A program made the translations under genes and the position numbers. Shown piece by piece: positions 43,843-56,245 of a stretch of DNA of 64,000 nt (its first letter is position 1; the number at the start of each line of letters is the position of its first letter). Source of the DNA: Gracilaria vermiculophylla (Eukaryota; Rhodophyta; Florideophyceae; Gracilariales; Gracilariaceae). The notes beneath the pieces were generated by a model that was given only the letters and a program-made list of their open reading frames with translations, was not told the origin of the DNA and made no database searches. The stretch spans positions 2,472,847-2,536,846 of the forward strand of contig JAHNZQ020000016.1 in NCBI GenBank assembly GCA_019155205.2, in the 5' to 3' direction.

Positions 43843-45501
43843 ATGTCCGCATGTCAGCTCATAGATGCAGAGGGTCGTTTCGTTAATTCACTGCCGGGGG
43901 CGAAAGACAATAATACCTTGCAATACACCACAGTTGCAGTTGTTGGTTGCCAATCCGGAGGCAAATCTACACTTCTCAACAGAGCATTTGGCACAGCCTT
44001 TCCAGTGCTGGATGCTCCGAAGAGCGGGAGAAGGCGTACAACATTGGGCGTATGGACTGCTCTCCAAACCGAACCCAAACCATTAGTGATCCTTGATGTG
44101 GAAGGGACAGATTCCAGAGAGAGGGGAGAAGGTGCGAAGGCTTTTGAAAGTAGAACTACTCTTTTTGCACTTGCTCTTGCAGATGTGGTTGTCGTAAACA
44201 TGTGGGCGCATGATGTTGGGCGCTATTCGGCCGCCAACTATGAACTCTTCGAGACTGTTTTCGCTCATGCTGTGGCTCTTCGTCGCAGTTCAACAGTTAT
44301 GAAACAAAGACCTGTGCGGGTGTTGATTGTAGTTCGAGATCACGATGGCGAGTCGGACGTTGCTGATATACGTCGTGTACTAATGGGTGACCTCCTTAAT
44401 CTGTGGGAATCATTGAAAGTTCGATCGCTGCAGTTTTCTTCACTTTTTGACATGGATGTCGTGGCTTTACCGCACATGGTTTATTCTCCTGAGGAATTTG
44501 AAACAGGGGTTAAGAAGCTAGCGGAAACCATATCAAAAGGGTGTCGGCGACGCGACGCGGCAATGGTTCCCCTCGAAGGATTTGACGTTTTGGCGAAGAC
44601 TGTTTGGTCTGCTATATCTCGCAGTACTGGAGGTGACGGTGAAGACGGTCATTTTACCCTCGATCTTCCGAAACATGCTGCTTTAGCAGCGCATTTTAGA
44701 GTCGGAGAGATCATGGCCTCCATTTTTGACGGATCCGTAGGCATGAAAATAGAGGAGCTTCGCGCTGAAATTGAATCTGAATGGCGTCGGCCCGTTCAAG
44801 ACTACGGATCTCGAGTTGACGCTATTGTACGTGAAGCATTTCATGCATTTGATGAAGCAACTGCTTCCTACAAAGGTAGTGCTGCTGCAGAAGCGGTTAA
44901 ATCGAGAAGAACCGAGACAGGTGTTCAACTGGTATCTCTAATATCTGTTTTGCGAGATCGTTACCTCTCAGTGTGCCGAGACTTCTGTATGAACGGGTTC
45001 GAGGATGAGTTCAGACCAATGTTAGGCGGGACGAATGGTTTTGAAAGAAATGCAAAGAGAGTGGCAAAAACTTATACAGCCAAATATCGAGCGCTTACTG
45101 AGGGCGCACGTTTGCCTTCTATCTTGAGAAGTTACGAAAGATTACAAGAAAGGACATCTCACGAAAACGAGGAGGCTCCAACAGTGTCATCTGAATTGGA
45201 CGCTCCAGATCAAGAAGTCGTACTTATAGACACTAGTGATGAAGATGATTTCTCTTGTGAGAGATTTAAGAGAGATGTTCTTCGGATGGTAGAGGAACGA
45301 AAGCAACTGGGCGAGCTCATGTTGCCCATGAACGGGGGGCGAATGGTACTCGGTCAGAAACAAGAACCGTGGTGGAAAGGTTTGCTGATACGTGCCGCGA
45401 TTCTGTGTATCAATTACTTGCAAGCAACACAAGGACAACGGGCTGCTCTGAAACTGCACAGGAAACATGAGCGAGAGTTCCCGCCAGGTCCGACGTTTTA
45501 A
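43843..45501 (+). CDS. Sey1/RHD3-like dynamin-type GTPase, short form
   Basis: Member of the Sey1/RHD3 GTPases, which fuse ER tubules. The GTPase domain is complete: P-loop VGCQSGGKSTLLN (about 34-46), switch segment GRRRTTLGVWTA, DVEGTDSRERGEGAKAFESR (G3) and VRDHDGE (G4). The following region is helical, as in the family's three-helix bundle. The protein has 552 residues against roughly 750-850 in yeast Sey1 and plant RHD3. The C-terminus (WWKGLLIRAAILCINYLQAT then a basic tail) has at most one short hydrophobic segment where the family has a two-pass membrane hairpin. No intron or downstream exon is evident before the convergent Spp2 gene (181 bp). It may be a soluble paralogue, a natural truncation, or a gene with a missed 3' exon. 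Confidence 0.85.
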   Translation: MSACQLIDAEGRFVNSLPGAKDNNTLQYTTVAVVGCQSGGKSTLLNRAFGTAFPVLDAPKSGRRRTTLGVWTALQTEPKPLVILDVEGTDSRERGEGAKAFESRTTLFALALADVVVVNMWAHDVGRYSAANYELFETVFAHAVALRRSSTVMKQRPVRVLIVVRDHDGESDVADIRRVLMGDLLNLWESLKVRSLQFSSLFDMDVVALPHMVYSPEEFETGVKKLAETISKGCRRRDAAMVPLEGFDVLAKTVWSAISRSTGGDGEDGHFTLDLPKHAALAAHFRVGEIMASIFDGSVGMKIEELRAEIESEWRRPVQDYGSRVDAIVREAFHAFDEATASYKGSAAAEAVKSRRTETGVQLVSLISVLRDRYLSVCRDFCMNGFEDEFRPMLGGTNGFERNAKRVAKTYTAKYRALTEGARLPSILRSYERLQERTSHENEEAPTVSSELDAPDQEVVLIDTSDEDDFSCERFKRDVLRMVEERKQLGELMLPMNGGRMVLGQKQEPWWKGLLIRAAILCINYLQATQGQRAALKLHRKHEREFPPGPTF

Positions 45502-45682
45502 CTTTCACGATTTTCTGATTGACTTAAAGGCCATGTGTGTTGTGCTGCAGAGCCGGCCGTGAGTGTAAATGAACACAAATATCGATGACATATAATTTCG
45601 AACTTTCTCTAGAGTTAGACCTCCCTGTCGACCAAGTCCGAGATTCATTTGCTAGCTGGGTGAAAATCCTTTTCAACACTGT

Positions 45683-46450
45683 TTACTGCCTATCTAAGCG
45701 GGATCTTTTGCTTAACTGATGATGCAAGTCTTGTCCTTCTTCTCTCTGCCGTTTTGACTTTGTCAACGCATTCAGATCAGAACGGATTGTTTCTCTATCA
45801 ACCGTTACACCTTCACCGTTCTCGTTTGCCACGCTGTTTCTAGAAGCTTGCAGAGTGGATCTCACTTTTTTTTCTGCTTCTTTCAATCTCTTCGCCCGGG
45901 TTTGATTATTCGAGGTGGATGCTTTTGCCCCAAGCCCTAGTCGACTAGGTCTCGGCACCGGAGGTTCGTACTTTACCTCAAGGGTTTCCTTTCCACTCCA
46001 TCCCATGTTTCGTAACATCATCGCGCCGAAACCGTCAACGGGGCGTTTTTCATAAAGGTGAATATCCGCTTCATCCGGGCAATTGGCTACTTCGTATTTG
46101 AAAAGAGCTTCATCTCTTTGTTCTCGGGAGCCGGCAGACTCAAGGTTTGCCTTTTTTCTGCGTTCGACCATAGACGCGATCTGAGAAGCTTTTGGGCCCG
46201 TTTTCTTCTCATCGAGATTCCCGACCGGCTCCTCTTTTTGCTGTTTGGGGGGGGAATCCGAAGCAGACTTATCCATAGTCGCGGAGATCTTTGTTACCTT
46301 TTGCGCTCGAGGCTCATCTTCAGAATCATCAGAATCATGAGCCGGTCCAAAAGCGGCTGCAACGGAAGGCTGCTGAGAAGTCGTTAGACTCTGCGCACGA
46401 CCCCTTTTTCGGCGCACGGCCCCGCGTTTGAAGCTAAGCTGAAAGCTCAT
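45683..46450 (-). CDS. Spp2/GPKOW/MOS2-type spliceosomal G-patch protein
   Basis: Family knowledge: Spp2 activates the helicase Prp2 in the spliceosome. The 255-residue protein has a basic start (MSFQLSFKRGAVRRKRG). An acidic/serine region follows (DSDDSEDEP), then the family core YEKRPVDGFGAMMLRNMGW, which is the V-x-x-F-G-x-x-L-L-R-G-M-G-W signature. After it comes PRPSRLGLGAK and a Lys/Arg-rich tail. There are no KOW domains, as in the short fungal form. The frame is open upstream to 46,534 and starts there MTLQRQIG, but I chose the ATG at 46,450 because the typical basic N-terminus starts there. Confidence 0.82.
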   Translation of the reverse strand: MSFQLSFKRGAVRRKRGRAQSLTTSQQPSVAAAFGPAHDSDDSEDEPRAQKVTKISATMDKSASDSPPKQQKEEPVGNLDEKKTGPKASQIASMVERRKKANLESAGSREQRDEALFKYEVANCPDEADIHLYEKRPVDGFGAMMLRNMGWSGKETLEVKYEPPVPRPSRLGLGAKASTSNNQTRAKRLKEAEKKVRSTLQASRNSVANENGEGVTVDRETIRSDLNALTKSKRQREEGQDLHHQLSKRSRLDRQ

Positions 46451-47326
46451 GAATAGCGCTATGTAGCTATGCGTAGTAGTTGTGCAGTAAAGAAAACAAC
46501 TGAGAGGCTGACCAATTTGTCGCTGCAACGTCATGTATTAACACCCTTGTGAAGATGTTCACCAAAGCCCCTCTGCTCTTCCTGTTAAGGTTGGCAGTTT
46601 CCATTAGCGCGAAAGCATTGCCATTTCAAATGATGACCAAATTTGAAAACCCGCACAATACGTACTCCTGCACTGCTGGTTGAGGGCCGTCAACCGTAGT
46701 CGAGACGTGAAACGGTGGGTGTTCCTGTCTCCCTTTCCGTCACAGGGACTCATCGAAATGCTCATGCTGCGTGTTATTGCGGGGCATTGTTAATTGGTGT
46801 AGATTCGAATTGCTAGTCAATGATTCAGGCTTCAGAGACGCGAGGAAGACAACAGATCCGTGGTGCGCCTAAACGAAACTGAACCAGAAATTAACAAGAA
46901 AGTCCTTATGAGCTTCTGGCGGTGTACACCAGCGGTACTAAAAGTCAAACTCACTGTATTGAAAGCATAACAAGTGTTGTTTGATTTAGAGACTCAAATG
47001 CCCCGGATGGTTGTTAATATCACGTTACGCGACACACTTTCATCCAAAAATGGACATTATTAAGAACCTTGAGAACCTCAACTACCAGACCGAGAAGGCT
47101 AAGGATTCACAGTATTTCAGCGAACCTGTTAGGTGCTTAGAAGACGAAAAGAAATGTTATGATGTTTACAAACTTTTTACGCCCGTTCTTAGCCTCCGTT
47201 GAAGATTCGTCTGTGTTATCAACTCGCACAGTCTCAGTGGAAAGGAATCGAAGTCGGGCACACCACGAGAAGGCGAGATGCACTAGCACCTGCGGAACTC
47301 ACGCCAAGAGACTGCGAACATGTGAT

Positions 47327-47374
<48 letters not shown>

Positions 47375-49674
47375 ACGGAGCTACTAGCATTATCTTTCAT
47401 GCCAAATAGAGGACCTTCTCAAAGCCGCAGCAACCTATAAATCTTTCAACTATGCACCCAAACCAGTGATCACTGGAGTCGTGCTACTTTCACTAGAGCT
47501 TTTGTAGTGTTCAGCAAGAACTAGATTCGTTAGTTATCTACAGCCGCAAAAACGTTTCGTTTCCGACAAGTATCGCCTTTGTCTTCACCACACCTCTTCA
47601 TCCATCTTCTCTAGCTTGTCGTGTATGGGGCACACCGCGGCAGGGCGCATCGCATATTTCACATTGGCCATCAACAGAATTATTGACGACGTTCTTTGCG
47701 TCCAACCCTCGTAACTTTTGGCGAGATCAGCTCACAGAACCGGCTCGTAGACCGCCATTTTTTATCAGCACAAGTAGTTCCTCTGAAACCCCCCATGGCA
47801 CCTTCTCCGATATTTTTTTTTAGAGAGCTTCCATCGAAGGAATAAAATCAGGGAAACAGAGTTTGCAGCATCTTCCATCAGCAAATTCGTGGCCGACTGC
47901 GTGCACGTAGGTGGGCGGGGGTTTTATCATGACAAGCCACCCAGGTCAGCAAGAGCCAGCGACGAGCAAGTTGCCCGCTTAGACGAGATAAACGACCTCC
48001 CGGGTCATATGTAATACTATACGGCCCACTGATTAGTGCAGCAAGCAAAGCGTTTCAAGCTGACATGCTCAAAACTACTAGAATGCAGTATACAGAAGTT
48101 CAGTTGCCACACACCACAGAAAACATGGCCTTTCTCAGGAGAAAGAGCTTTTTCTGAAGCCTTCCTTCAGCAAACCAATAAAACACTAAGTATCACTCTA
48201 AAGAAAAGAGATGTTATTAGGCACATAAGAGGGATGAGTATGCTCTTCTGTGGAAGTGTCCTACGTTAAGTTTTGGAAATCTTGGCTTGAACTTTTTTGT
48301 AGTTGACGCAACAAAAGTGCTGAGAGTAGGAGGACGCATCTATCAATGGATTCCCGACGTCATCCCCTGTTCTTCGCTAACGAATAATTTGAAGAGCATG
48401 AACAGAAATGGTTTGACGCCGGACAAGTTCGAAAATGCGATGGTACTATTCCGATCATCTGCCTTGGTTTTCATGTGAATTGCAATTGCTTGCCTAGCCA
48501 TGAGTAGAAGGAAATAGAACAACAAAAAACAATGCAAAACCAAAGAACTTCTCAGGAACCGAACAATAAAAAGCATGTTTTTAATTCTTACACATAAATC
48601 TATGTATTCGTGGTTTCTATGGGAAAAATGCTTTCAATCGTTCGCTGAAACTGAAAATTTTCTTTCCAGAAGAGTTTAATTCACGGAAAGATAGGCCTAT
48701 ATCTTTGACGGTCAATGCTTTTTTTGTCCCATAACTGTTATTTCGTTTTGAAGTTCTCTTTTATTCTTCACTGCAATACCAATATCTTCATGCTTTGATG
48801 AGAGAGTTATTTTGAAATGAAACATACGCTGTGAATTTATTTCCATGTTTCATGGAAAATAAATGACTTTCTTTTTGTTTCATATTGTACAAACTATATT
48901 TAAATCTGGTTCAGTTGCTCGACATAATATGGTTTTTGTTTTAATCAAAGCTTTTTGATTTGTTGCCGCAAATATTGGTGGTAATGGTGATCTACCAGGT
49001 CAAGTATCGTGATGTGTTTTGGTTAATACTTCAGTCAAATTGCACTTCTCAAAAACAATAGCAATCTGATCTAAAGGGATTTCAGCAATTCTGTAATCAG
49101 ACCAAGTACACTTGTACTGTTTAACAGCATAAATATATGTAGGAAAGAGTTTTGAGCAAGAAACGTGTCGAAAAAGGGGTCTAAGCGGCTAAATGAGGTG
49201 TTCGTTTTCAATTTGGTGTTTTGCTTGATTGGATACAGGATCACGTTCTAGGTAGAGTTGCAAAGAGTTCGCCTGTCATGCATGTATCCTCGAAATTGTC
49301 TGTGGGAAGAAACTATTCAATGTTGAGAAATCAGCATTAAATCAGAATATCGAAAATTAAGCAAAATGTCAATCAGCAACAAAAGCGATGGATCTGTAGA
49401 CGTCTGCTTGAGATCTAATTTGGGCCGTTTTGCGCAGTTTCTGATTTGCTGGCGTCGTGGAACATATTGTACGTGTACTTTAGTTAAGGTAGGTACCGAA
49501 GAGTGCATTCATTCTCTTTATCCTGTAACCAATGCCAACATTTCTGTATAACACTTCCTGGATCTCGATTAAAGCGCATTCGTAGTAAAAAGGATTAACA
49601 GCTCACGGAACTGACCCAAGTCACGGTTTGCGGTTAGCAACAATCATCGTCGACAGTCCCGTAAAGTCGTAACA
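46451..49674. other. 3.2-kb intergenic stretch
   Basis: No gene recognised between divergent Spp2 and deoxyhypusine synthase. It contains a (CT)n microsatellite and, from about 48,580 to 49,350, very AT-rich DNA. Small frames (47,011-47,202; 48,036-48,269; 48,287-48,478) look like chance. The size is unusual for this otherwise compact half, so non-coding RNA or a multi-exon gene cannot be excluded. Confidence 0.5.
47329..47371. repeat. (CT)n microsatellite
   Basis: About 21 uninterrupted CT dinucleotides. Confidence 0.97.
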
Positions 49675-50828
49675 ATGTCACCATCAAAACCAACAAACTC
49701 TTCGTCCACTGCCCTGCCTCAAGTTGCCGCTGACGCCGTTCTGCTGCAATCAGAGCAGCTTCCAAAAAACACAACCTTAGTACGCGGATACGACTTCTCT
49801 GACGACTCAGTTGATTACGATGCGTTACTGGCGTCGTACAAACGAAGTGGATTCCAGGCCACAAACTTTGGCATTGCAGTTGACATCATCAACGAAATGG
49901 TGCGTTTCCTTTTTTTACCTCCCTTCTTGATGACGGTCTGTTTATTGAAACTTACATTCTGATCGACTCGCAGATTGCTTGGAATCCTTCTGAAACTCAA
50001 ATTCAAGCGGGAATCTCTGCGGATGCTAAATGTAACATTTTTCTCGGGTACACGTCCAATATGATATCCTCCGGTGTGCGAGAAACTATTAAATATTTGG
50101 TTAAGAATCGCCATGTGCAGGTCATCGTCACATCGGCAGGGGGTGTGGAGGAGGATCTTATCAAGTGCCTTGGTCCCACCGGTGTTAGTTCCTTCCGTGT
50201 CGATGATGCAGCGTTGCGAAAGCGTGGGATCAATCGTATCGGAAATCTCATTGTTCCGAATGATAATTATTGCAAGTTCGAAGATTGGATCATTCCCCTT
50301 CTTGACGAGGCACTAATCAAGCAGCAAGAACAAGATTATATATGGTCTCCAAGCACCTTAATCAAGTTTCTTGGAGAACGGATCGATAACGAAGACTCAG
50401 TTTTGTATTGGGCTGCAAAAAACGATATTCCAGTTTTCTGTCCCGCTCTGACGGATGGATCAATCGGGGACATGCTGTTCTTTCATTCCTACAAGAACCC
50501 TGGCCTAATTGTCGATCTTGTCCAAGACATTCGTCACATCAATCGCATCGCAATAAACGCGCCTGCCACTGGAATGATTATCGTCGGAGGTGGTATTGTG
50601 AAGCACCATATCGCAAATGCTAACCTCATGAGGAATGGAGCTGATTTCTCAGTGTACCTGAACACGGGTCAGGAGTATGACGGATCTGATGCGGGGGCGT
50701 CACCGAATGAAGCTGTTTCATGGGGAAAGATCAAGACTACTGGCAAGAAAGTCAAAATCCACGCCGAAGCGTCATTGATTCTCCCACTGTTAGTAGCCCA
50801 GACGTTTGCTAAGTCAACACAGCAATAG
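49675..50828 (+). CDS. DHPS: Deoxyhypusine synthase
   Basis: Uses spermidine and NAD to convert one lysine of eIF5A into deoxyhypusine, the first step of hypusination. Exon 1 (49,675-49,899) encodes [20 protein letters not shown] to the codon for Met in IINEM. A 74-bp intron (49,900-49,973, GTGCGT to CAG) is phase 0. Exon 2 (49,974-50,828) starts [13 protein letters not shown]. Total 359 residues, near the usual 360-370. Family motifs include [76 protein letters not shown] and [10 protein letters not shown], the last with the catalytic lysine. The start is the first ATG. Confidence 0.96.
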
Positions 50829-51537
50829 CCACCCTCGCGGAAGACCCGCATGGATCTGCTGGCAGTATCAACTGTTGCGAGAGTTGTGGTCTGCTCTATT
50901 CTGGTCTAAACTTCTGGCACAGTTCTTTTTGTATAGTAGGCGATCCTAGCGTCGGATACTCTCTAAATCTAAACGGACAGACTGTGACCAGAAAATGGAG
51001 ATGATGATGAGCGGACAGGGTAATCGATGCAGCATGATTTGCGAAGAAAACCGCTATTTCCATGGGAACATCCTTTAACAACTAACAGACAGTCATCCCA
51101 CACAAAGGAACTGTACGGCAAGCATCTCAAGGGGAATGTCCAGGGTCTCGCACTTCTAATTGAAAGACCTGCTAAATAAATGATATAAAGCCTGGCATCG
51201 CTTCAATTCTCGAAGAGATTTTCGTCTTCCCTAGGGTATCTTTGGATCCAAATCAAAAGCAGAAAACATGAACTTGAGCTTTGAGGAAATGTAAGAGCTG
51301 CATTTATCTCAGTAAATCGAGTGGCCACTGAAAGTCAATATCAGATGGAGGTTGTGTTCTCGCGGCAAGAGCACTGAGAAAATATGATGATGTGTTCGCG
51401 AACGTTACCCAGTCGGTTGATCCCATAATATTACGATAGCCATCAAGCCACATATGTTGAAGCTGAATTCAGGGGTTTCGAGTAGTAATGCGCAGCTTCC
51501 CCTTGAAACTCGTTCGCTCGAAACACTGCTGCATCAA
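50829..51537. other. Convergent intergenic, DHPS / mL49
   Basis: 709 bp with no gene seen. Confidence 0.5.
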
Positions 51538-51936
51538 TCAGAAGCCAAGACGCAAAAGCCATTCTTCGACCCTCGCTCGATAATTGCCAACAACCTGAAT
51601 GCTACCAGGGCGAATTGCTACAGGACGATCATCACAAATGCGAGACATTTCCCTCGCAAGTTCATTTGCGTCCCCTCGAAAACGTCTGAGAACCGTAAGA
51701 CATCGTGTTCGGCCATTCTTGTAGTCTGTGTAGACAGGGATTTGCTTGGCTTTTGCCGTACGAAATATCCGGAAGGGTAGAAGCTCAACCCCACCCATCG
51801 GGGGTGACCAGCCTGACGGCTTGATAGACTCCTTTGCGATGTCACGAAGGGGGTATTTCAATGTTGATGGCGGTGTCCATGGCGGGCGGGGATGCAAATG
51901 AGCAGCGGTGCTCAAAAGTCGTTTCATAATTCGCAT
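51538..51936 (-). CDS. MRPL49: Mitochondrial ribosomal protein mL49 (Img2 family)
   Basis: 132 residues. A basic presequence (MRIMKRLLSTAAHLHPRP) suits mitochondrial import. The conserved core follows: LLPFRIFRTAKAKQIPVYTD, KNGRTRCLTVLRRFRGD, and at the end SIQVVGNYRARVEEWLLRLG plus Phe. This is the V-x-R-T ... L-P-V-Y ... T-x-x-R-x-x-x-G-D ... W-L-x-x-x-G-F pattern of mL49, a component of the large mitoribosomal subunit. There is an internal Met three codons in. It is divergent from the IDH3 gene. Confidence 0.85.
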   Translation of the reverse strand: MRIMKRLLSTAAHLHPRPPWTPPSTLKYPLRDIAKESIKPSGWSPPMGGVELLPFRIFRTAKAKQIPVYTDYKNGRTRCLTVLRRFRGDANELAREMSRICDDRPVAIRPGSIQVVGNYRARVEEWLLRLGF

Positions 51937-52419
51937 TATGGAGCTCGTTGCGGATGTACGTTGTTTTGATGTATGTTGCCTATAACTATCGTAACTGATA
52001 TTCCGCCACGCTGCACGAATATCGGGAAAGATAGAGTTCGAAAATCACTGATTACCATGCACTGGGCATAAAAATGAGTCTTCACCGGCTAATCGATGAC
52101 GGAATGAAATGCGGATGAGGCGCTGTGCCAACACTGCAAGGCGTTGTTGGGCGGAGAGTTGATCGCACCTGCCATCATTTCACGGCGCGCAGGTGCATCG
52201 ATGCTCCAAAACACGTGTCACTGCCGATCTGCTTGGATTTTACCCGGCGTAACTCCAATGCCAAAACAGTCTGCCTGGGGTTCGTTTAGCGCAATTCTGC
52301 AGGACATTGAACACGCACTATATTCGTTGGCCATAACGTATTAGCCATCTCTCCCGGTAAAGGTTGCGAAGCACCTCCGTTTAACTCAAGGCGCGTAACA
52401 CACTTGGAGCCCTTCAGAA
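51937..52419. promoter_or_regulatory. Divergent promoter region mL49 / IDH3
   Basis: 483 bp between two divergent genes for mitochondrial proteins, so they could share control. No motif was identified with confidence. Confidence 0.35.
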
Positions 52420-53562
52420 ATGATTCGATCTCTTCAGCGAAGCACGGCAACATTGTCCGTCCTCAGATCTGCTCTGCATTGCTATTCTCCCATCACATCA
52501 AGCCGAGCAGCTACCTTCTCCACCGCTTCAAGTCCTCAGCAGTTCACAGTCACTCTCTTCCCTGGGGACGGGATTGGCCCAGAAATTGCAGACTCGGTCA
52601 AGCGTATCTTCAATGCGGCTGATGTACCCATCAAATGGGAGACCCATATTATCGACGTACATTCTGCCAAACCCGGCGAGGATCTTATTAGCAAAGAAGC
52701 GCTTGATTCCGTTCGCCGAAACGGTTTTGGTCTCAAAGGTCCAATGGCCACCCCCATCGGTAAGGGTCATAGGAGTCTTAATCTCACGCTTCGAAAGGAA
52801 CTTGGCCTCTACGCCAACGTACGGCCGTGTGTTTCAATGCCAGGCGTCGATACGCTTTATAAAGACGTGGATGTGGTCACTGTTCGGGAAAATACGGAAG
52901 GAGAATACAGTGGGTTGGAACACATTGTATTCCCAGGCGTTGTAGAAAGTCTTAAAGTTATCACCCGAGATGCCTCTATGCGCGTTTGTGAGTATGCGTT
53001 CGACTACGCAATTAAGAATAATCGAAAGAGAGTCACTGCTGTGCATAAAGCCTCCGTCATGAAGCTCTCAGATGGTTTATTTCTCGAATGCGCAAAAGAA
53101 GTGGCGGAAAAGCACAAAGATTCGGGAGTTGAATTTCAAACACTGCTCATCGATAATGCAGCGTCTCTACTTGTGTCAAACCCGTCTCTTTTGGATGTCA
53201 TGGTTATGCCGAACCTTTACGGTGATATTATCTCCGATCTTTGCGCTGGACTCATTGGTGGCCTCGGGCTTACCCCGTCCGGAAACATGGGTTCGGGATG
53301 CATGCTAGCAGAGGCCGTCCACGGCACTGCGCCTGACATTGCCGGAAAGAATAAGGCTAACCCAACTGCTTTGCTTATGAGCGCTCTCATGATGTTGCGT
53401 CACATGGATCTTCGCGCCGAAGCTGATCTGATTGAACAAAGTGTCCACAGCGTGCTGAGAGAAGGGACCGTGCGAACGGGTGACATTGGCGGATCGTCTT
53501 CCACCACTGAATACACTGATGCGATACTTTCAAAGATGGATGAGAGAAGGGCTTCGAGCTAA
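52420..53562 (+). CDS. NAD-dependent isocitrate dehydrogenase, mitochondrial (IDH3 alpha-like)
   Basis: Oxidatively decarboxylates isocitrate to 2-oxoglutarate with NAD in the TCA cycle. 380 residues, no intron. Residues 1-40 are Ser/Arg/Ala-rich and suit a mitochondrial presequence. Then come [57 protein letters not shown] (substrate-binding), [36 protein letters not shown] (metal Asp) and [20 protein letters not shown] (nucleotide site). The isocitrate-binding loop and [12 protein letters not shown] favour the catalytic (alpha/IDH2-like) subunit rather than the regulatory one. It converges on the heparinase-like gene, 266 bp away. Confidence 0.93.
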   Translation: MIRSLQRSTATLSVLRSALHCYSPITSSRAATFSTASSPQQFTVTLFPGDGIGPEIADSVKRIFNAADVPIKWETHIIDVHSAKPGEDLISKEALDSVRRNGFGLKGPMATPIGKGHRSLNLTLRKELGLYANVRPCVSMPGVDTLYKDVDVVTVRENTEGEYSGLEHIVFPGVVESLKVITRDASMRVCEYAFDYAIKNNRKRVTAVHKASVMKLSDGLFLECAKEVAEKHKDSGVEFQTLLIDNAASLLVSNPSLLDVMVMPNLYGDIISDLCAGLIGGLGLTPSGNMGSGCMLAEAVHGTAPDIAGKNKANPTALLMSALMMLRHMDLRAEADLIEQSVHSVLREGTVRTGDIGGSSSTTEYTDAILSKMDERRASS

Positions 53563-53828
53563 CCCTCTATGCACCAATATTGACACATTCGTTTTCAAAG
53601 TTCGAGAACAGCTGGGCGAATGAGTTATTCATTTTTTGAACAAGACTTTTATCTGTTTACTTGTTGGTGGTAATCGTTTTACTGCGATCTGGCTACCCTA
53701 GGAAAATTCCATGTCAGGCAAAGAACCACTGGAGCACTACACATCCTTTTCGGTCTATACCGAAGCACTTGCTGATAAGAAACAGATCAGAAGGTCAAAC
53801 TAAACTAAAGACAGCTGACTCGTTTTCC

Positions 53829-56245
53829 TTACATGTCGATGGGTTTCATGACCGTTTGCCCCGCACTACCAATTGAGAACTGTATGGTCTGGAATTCACC
53901 ATCAGCAGCTGAAACACGCAGAAGTGAACCAGTTTCAATCCAGTTCGTAGTCGGGGGCGTAAACCCCGGTGAGGTTAAGCTGCACAACAAAAATATGAAT
54001 CGCGTCCCCCTTGAAGTAGTTTTGAAGTTCACTTGCCTGGCCTTTTGATCACGTGGAGCTGACTCAGGCAGTTTCGCTACTTCTCGAAATGAACACTCAA
54101 GGTTTTCAATCCTATCAGAGAGATTTCTGATCAAAAATCGTCGTCGTAAACAACCGCTTGTCTCTGATAGTATTGCCTGTATACCGTCGAAAGAAAGTAG
54201 ATGAATGTCATCAGGGGTTGTCATAGCCCATGAGTACATATGTTCATCCCCATCTTTCTTGACGTCATCGGCAATAATGATATACGGATGAGCACCACGG
54301 ACCATAAGAGCGCTGCGGTACACTTTTTCTACTTCTGCAAATCTTTTTCGCCATTGATGAAGGCCTTGGAAACCAACGTTGGGTTCTCCATATAATTTTT
54401 GTGGTGCCCACCACACATTAAATCCGAAATCGCTCGGGTCGTTCGGTTCACGTTCAAAACCTCTGTCTGTTAGATCTGCTGTCTCGCTTGCCCATGTCGT
54501 CCATGTCCAGTTGTATGCGTAAGTCAAATCAGCTGACGCAAATGAATACTTATCTGCATTGCTGGAGAAGTCAAGAAGCTTCACAAACGGGGCCTTATGT
54601 TTCTGACCGACTCCGTCAATATGTGGCAGAGAGTAATCGTCCGAATCCCTAAACTTGTGCCATTCGGGACAGAACCCCCAGGCTCGCCCGCCAGCATTCA
54701 CTACAAACGCTCCTCTAGAACAGACATCGTGTCCAATTAAAAACCCATCCGGACGGGCGTCAAGCGTGAACCACAAAGCATGGTCACTCCAATCAGACCG
54801 CATTACGACTTTTCCTCGCGGGCGACAGAGAAAATCCATAGGAAGATTCAGTTCACGCAGATCAGGTCCCGATGAATTTGATGACAACGGAGGTAGCGCA
54901 AAAGAAAGAGCTACCAGCCTGGACTGCAGTTTCTTGAGTTTTCCAAGATGGGCACCGTTTAGGTGCATGTACCGCCTGTAGACATGATCGACGATAGGAT
55001 CCCTGGGAAACATATACTTTGCAATGATTGCAGAAGTAGGGTAGCTAAAAGATCATACAGTGATTTGGATGGGCACGAACTTGTCAGTTTCTCTCACATC
55101 TGTGGAATATATAGGAAGCGAAACCTACTCATAAAAATTACCGGATGAACCTCCGTATACCTTACCACAGCTCTGGGGTTCCAGAGCATATGGCAACCAA
55201 TTGGTCCAGATTTTCTTGTAGTCTTCGCAAACAGAAGGTTTTGTTAGTCGAAGTTTGTTGTTACAGCGGTAATCTCAAATAACTTACGAGGATGACTGAA
55301 AATGTTATGCCCTCTGCGTGCCATAACCAGAAAACTCATTGAACCTTCTCTCATTCCCAAGTTCAAGGCATAAAAATCTTCCACTGTGTGTCCGCTATCG
55401 TAAACGGCGTACTCCAAGAAGTTCACCATTAACTCTGAAAATAAAGTGAACACTTCTGGGTCAAAACCCTCTTCTCCCTCAACCACCGCACACAGGGAAA
55501 GCAAATCTCCATGATAACCAGCCCAGTTGCTCTGAATTCTCCGACCAGGCCAGCCCATACCCCAACTTCTTCGGCCTTTGACAGCTGTTGTTATCGCTCT
55601 ACGCATAAGATCCCTTTCACACTCCTCTAACTCATTGAACATGAGATCATACAGCAGTGCATAGCTTGAACCTCCAAACATCCATCCAATGTGAAGATCC
55701 CATCGATTGGACTTCCATACATGAAACGGTTTCTCAAACTCATTGATTTCGGCTAGATTCTTGGACTCGAGGATCACTCTCGCATAAAACAGTGAACTTT
55801 TCTTCGCCTTCTCAATCAGATCTTCGTCATCATCCAAAAATCCTGCCACCAAGGTACCCAGAAACCCAACATTCCTGATCTCATCTGGGGTAAAGAATTT
55901 TTCTATCGTCCTCTTCGAAGGAGTTTCTACTTCTTCCTCTGGTAGTTCTTCAAACTTCGAGTAAAAATCTCGGATGAACGCCGTCTTCACATTATTTAAA
56001 ATACTTCTCAGGACATCTCCAATCTCTGTATGTGTGAATCGGGCTATGATTCTTGGAATGTCTTCTGCAGTGAAGAAGAGGCGAGGATGCTGTCCATACG
56101 GCGGAAGAGCTCGAAATTTTCGACAACCATTCGAGTCTATCTCAACTTCGGAGTGCCAAGGTACACTACAGACACTTCTGCTGCTTCTTTCCTCGATGGC
56201 TGCCTGAAAGGAACATAGTTCTTCTTTACACAGTACGCCTCCCAT
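53829..56245 (-). CDS. Heparinase II/III-like polysaccharide lyase family protein
   Basis: A multi-exon gene. Exon 1 (55,288-56,245) starts MGGVLCKEELCSFQ and has the HPRLFFTAEDIPRIIARF entry motif, then a helical toroid (WGMGWPGRRIQSNWAGYHGD). It ends at a GTAAGT donor. A short middle exon (about 55,142-55,222) encodes YKKIWTNWLPYALEPQSCG. The last exon (to 53,829, from about 55,044) has SAIIAKYMFPRDPIVDHVY and the beta-sandwich part: DWS with a HALWFTLDARPDGFLIGHD block, and later MVRGAHPYIIIADDVKKDGD. The exon 1-2 junction is in phase; the exon 2-3 junction is off by one base in my model. The family cuts uronic-acid polysaccharides by beta-elimination, mostly in bacteria. The substrate here is unknown, perhaps a cell-wall or matrix glycan. 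No obvious secretion signal at this start. Confidence 0.78.
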
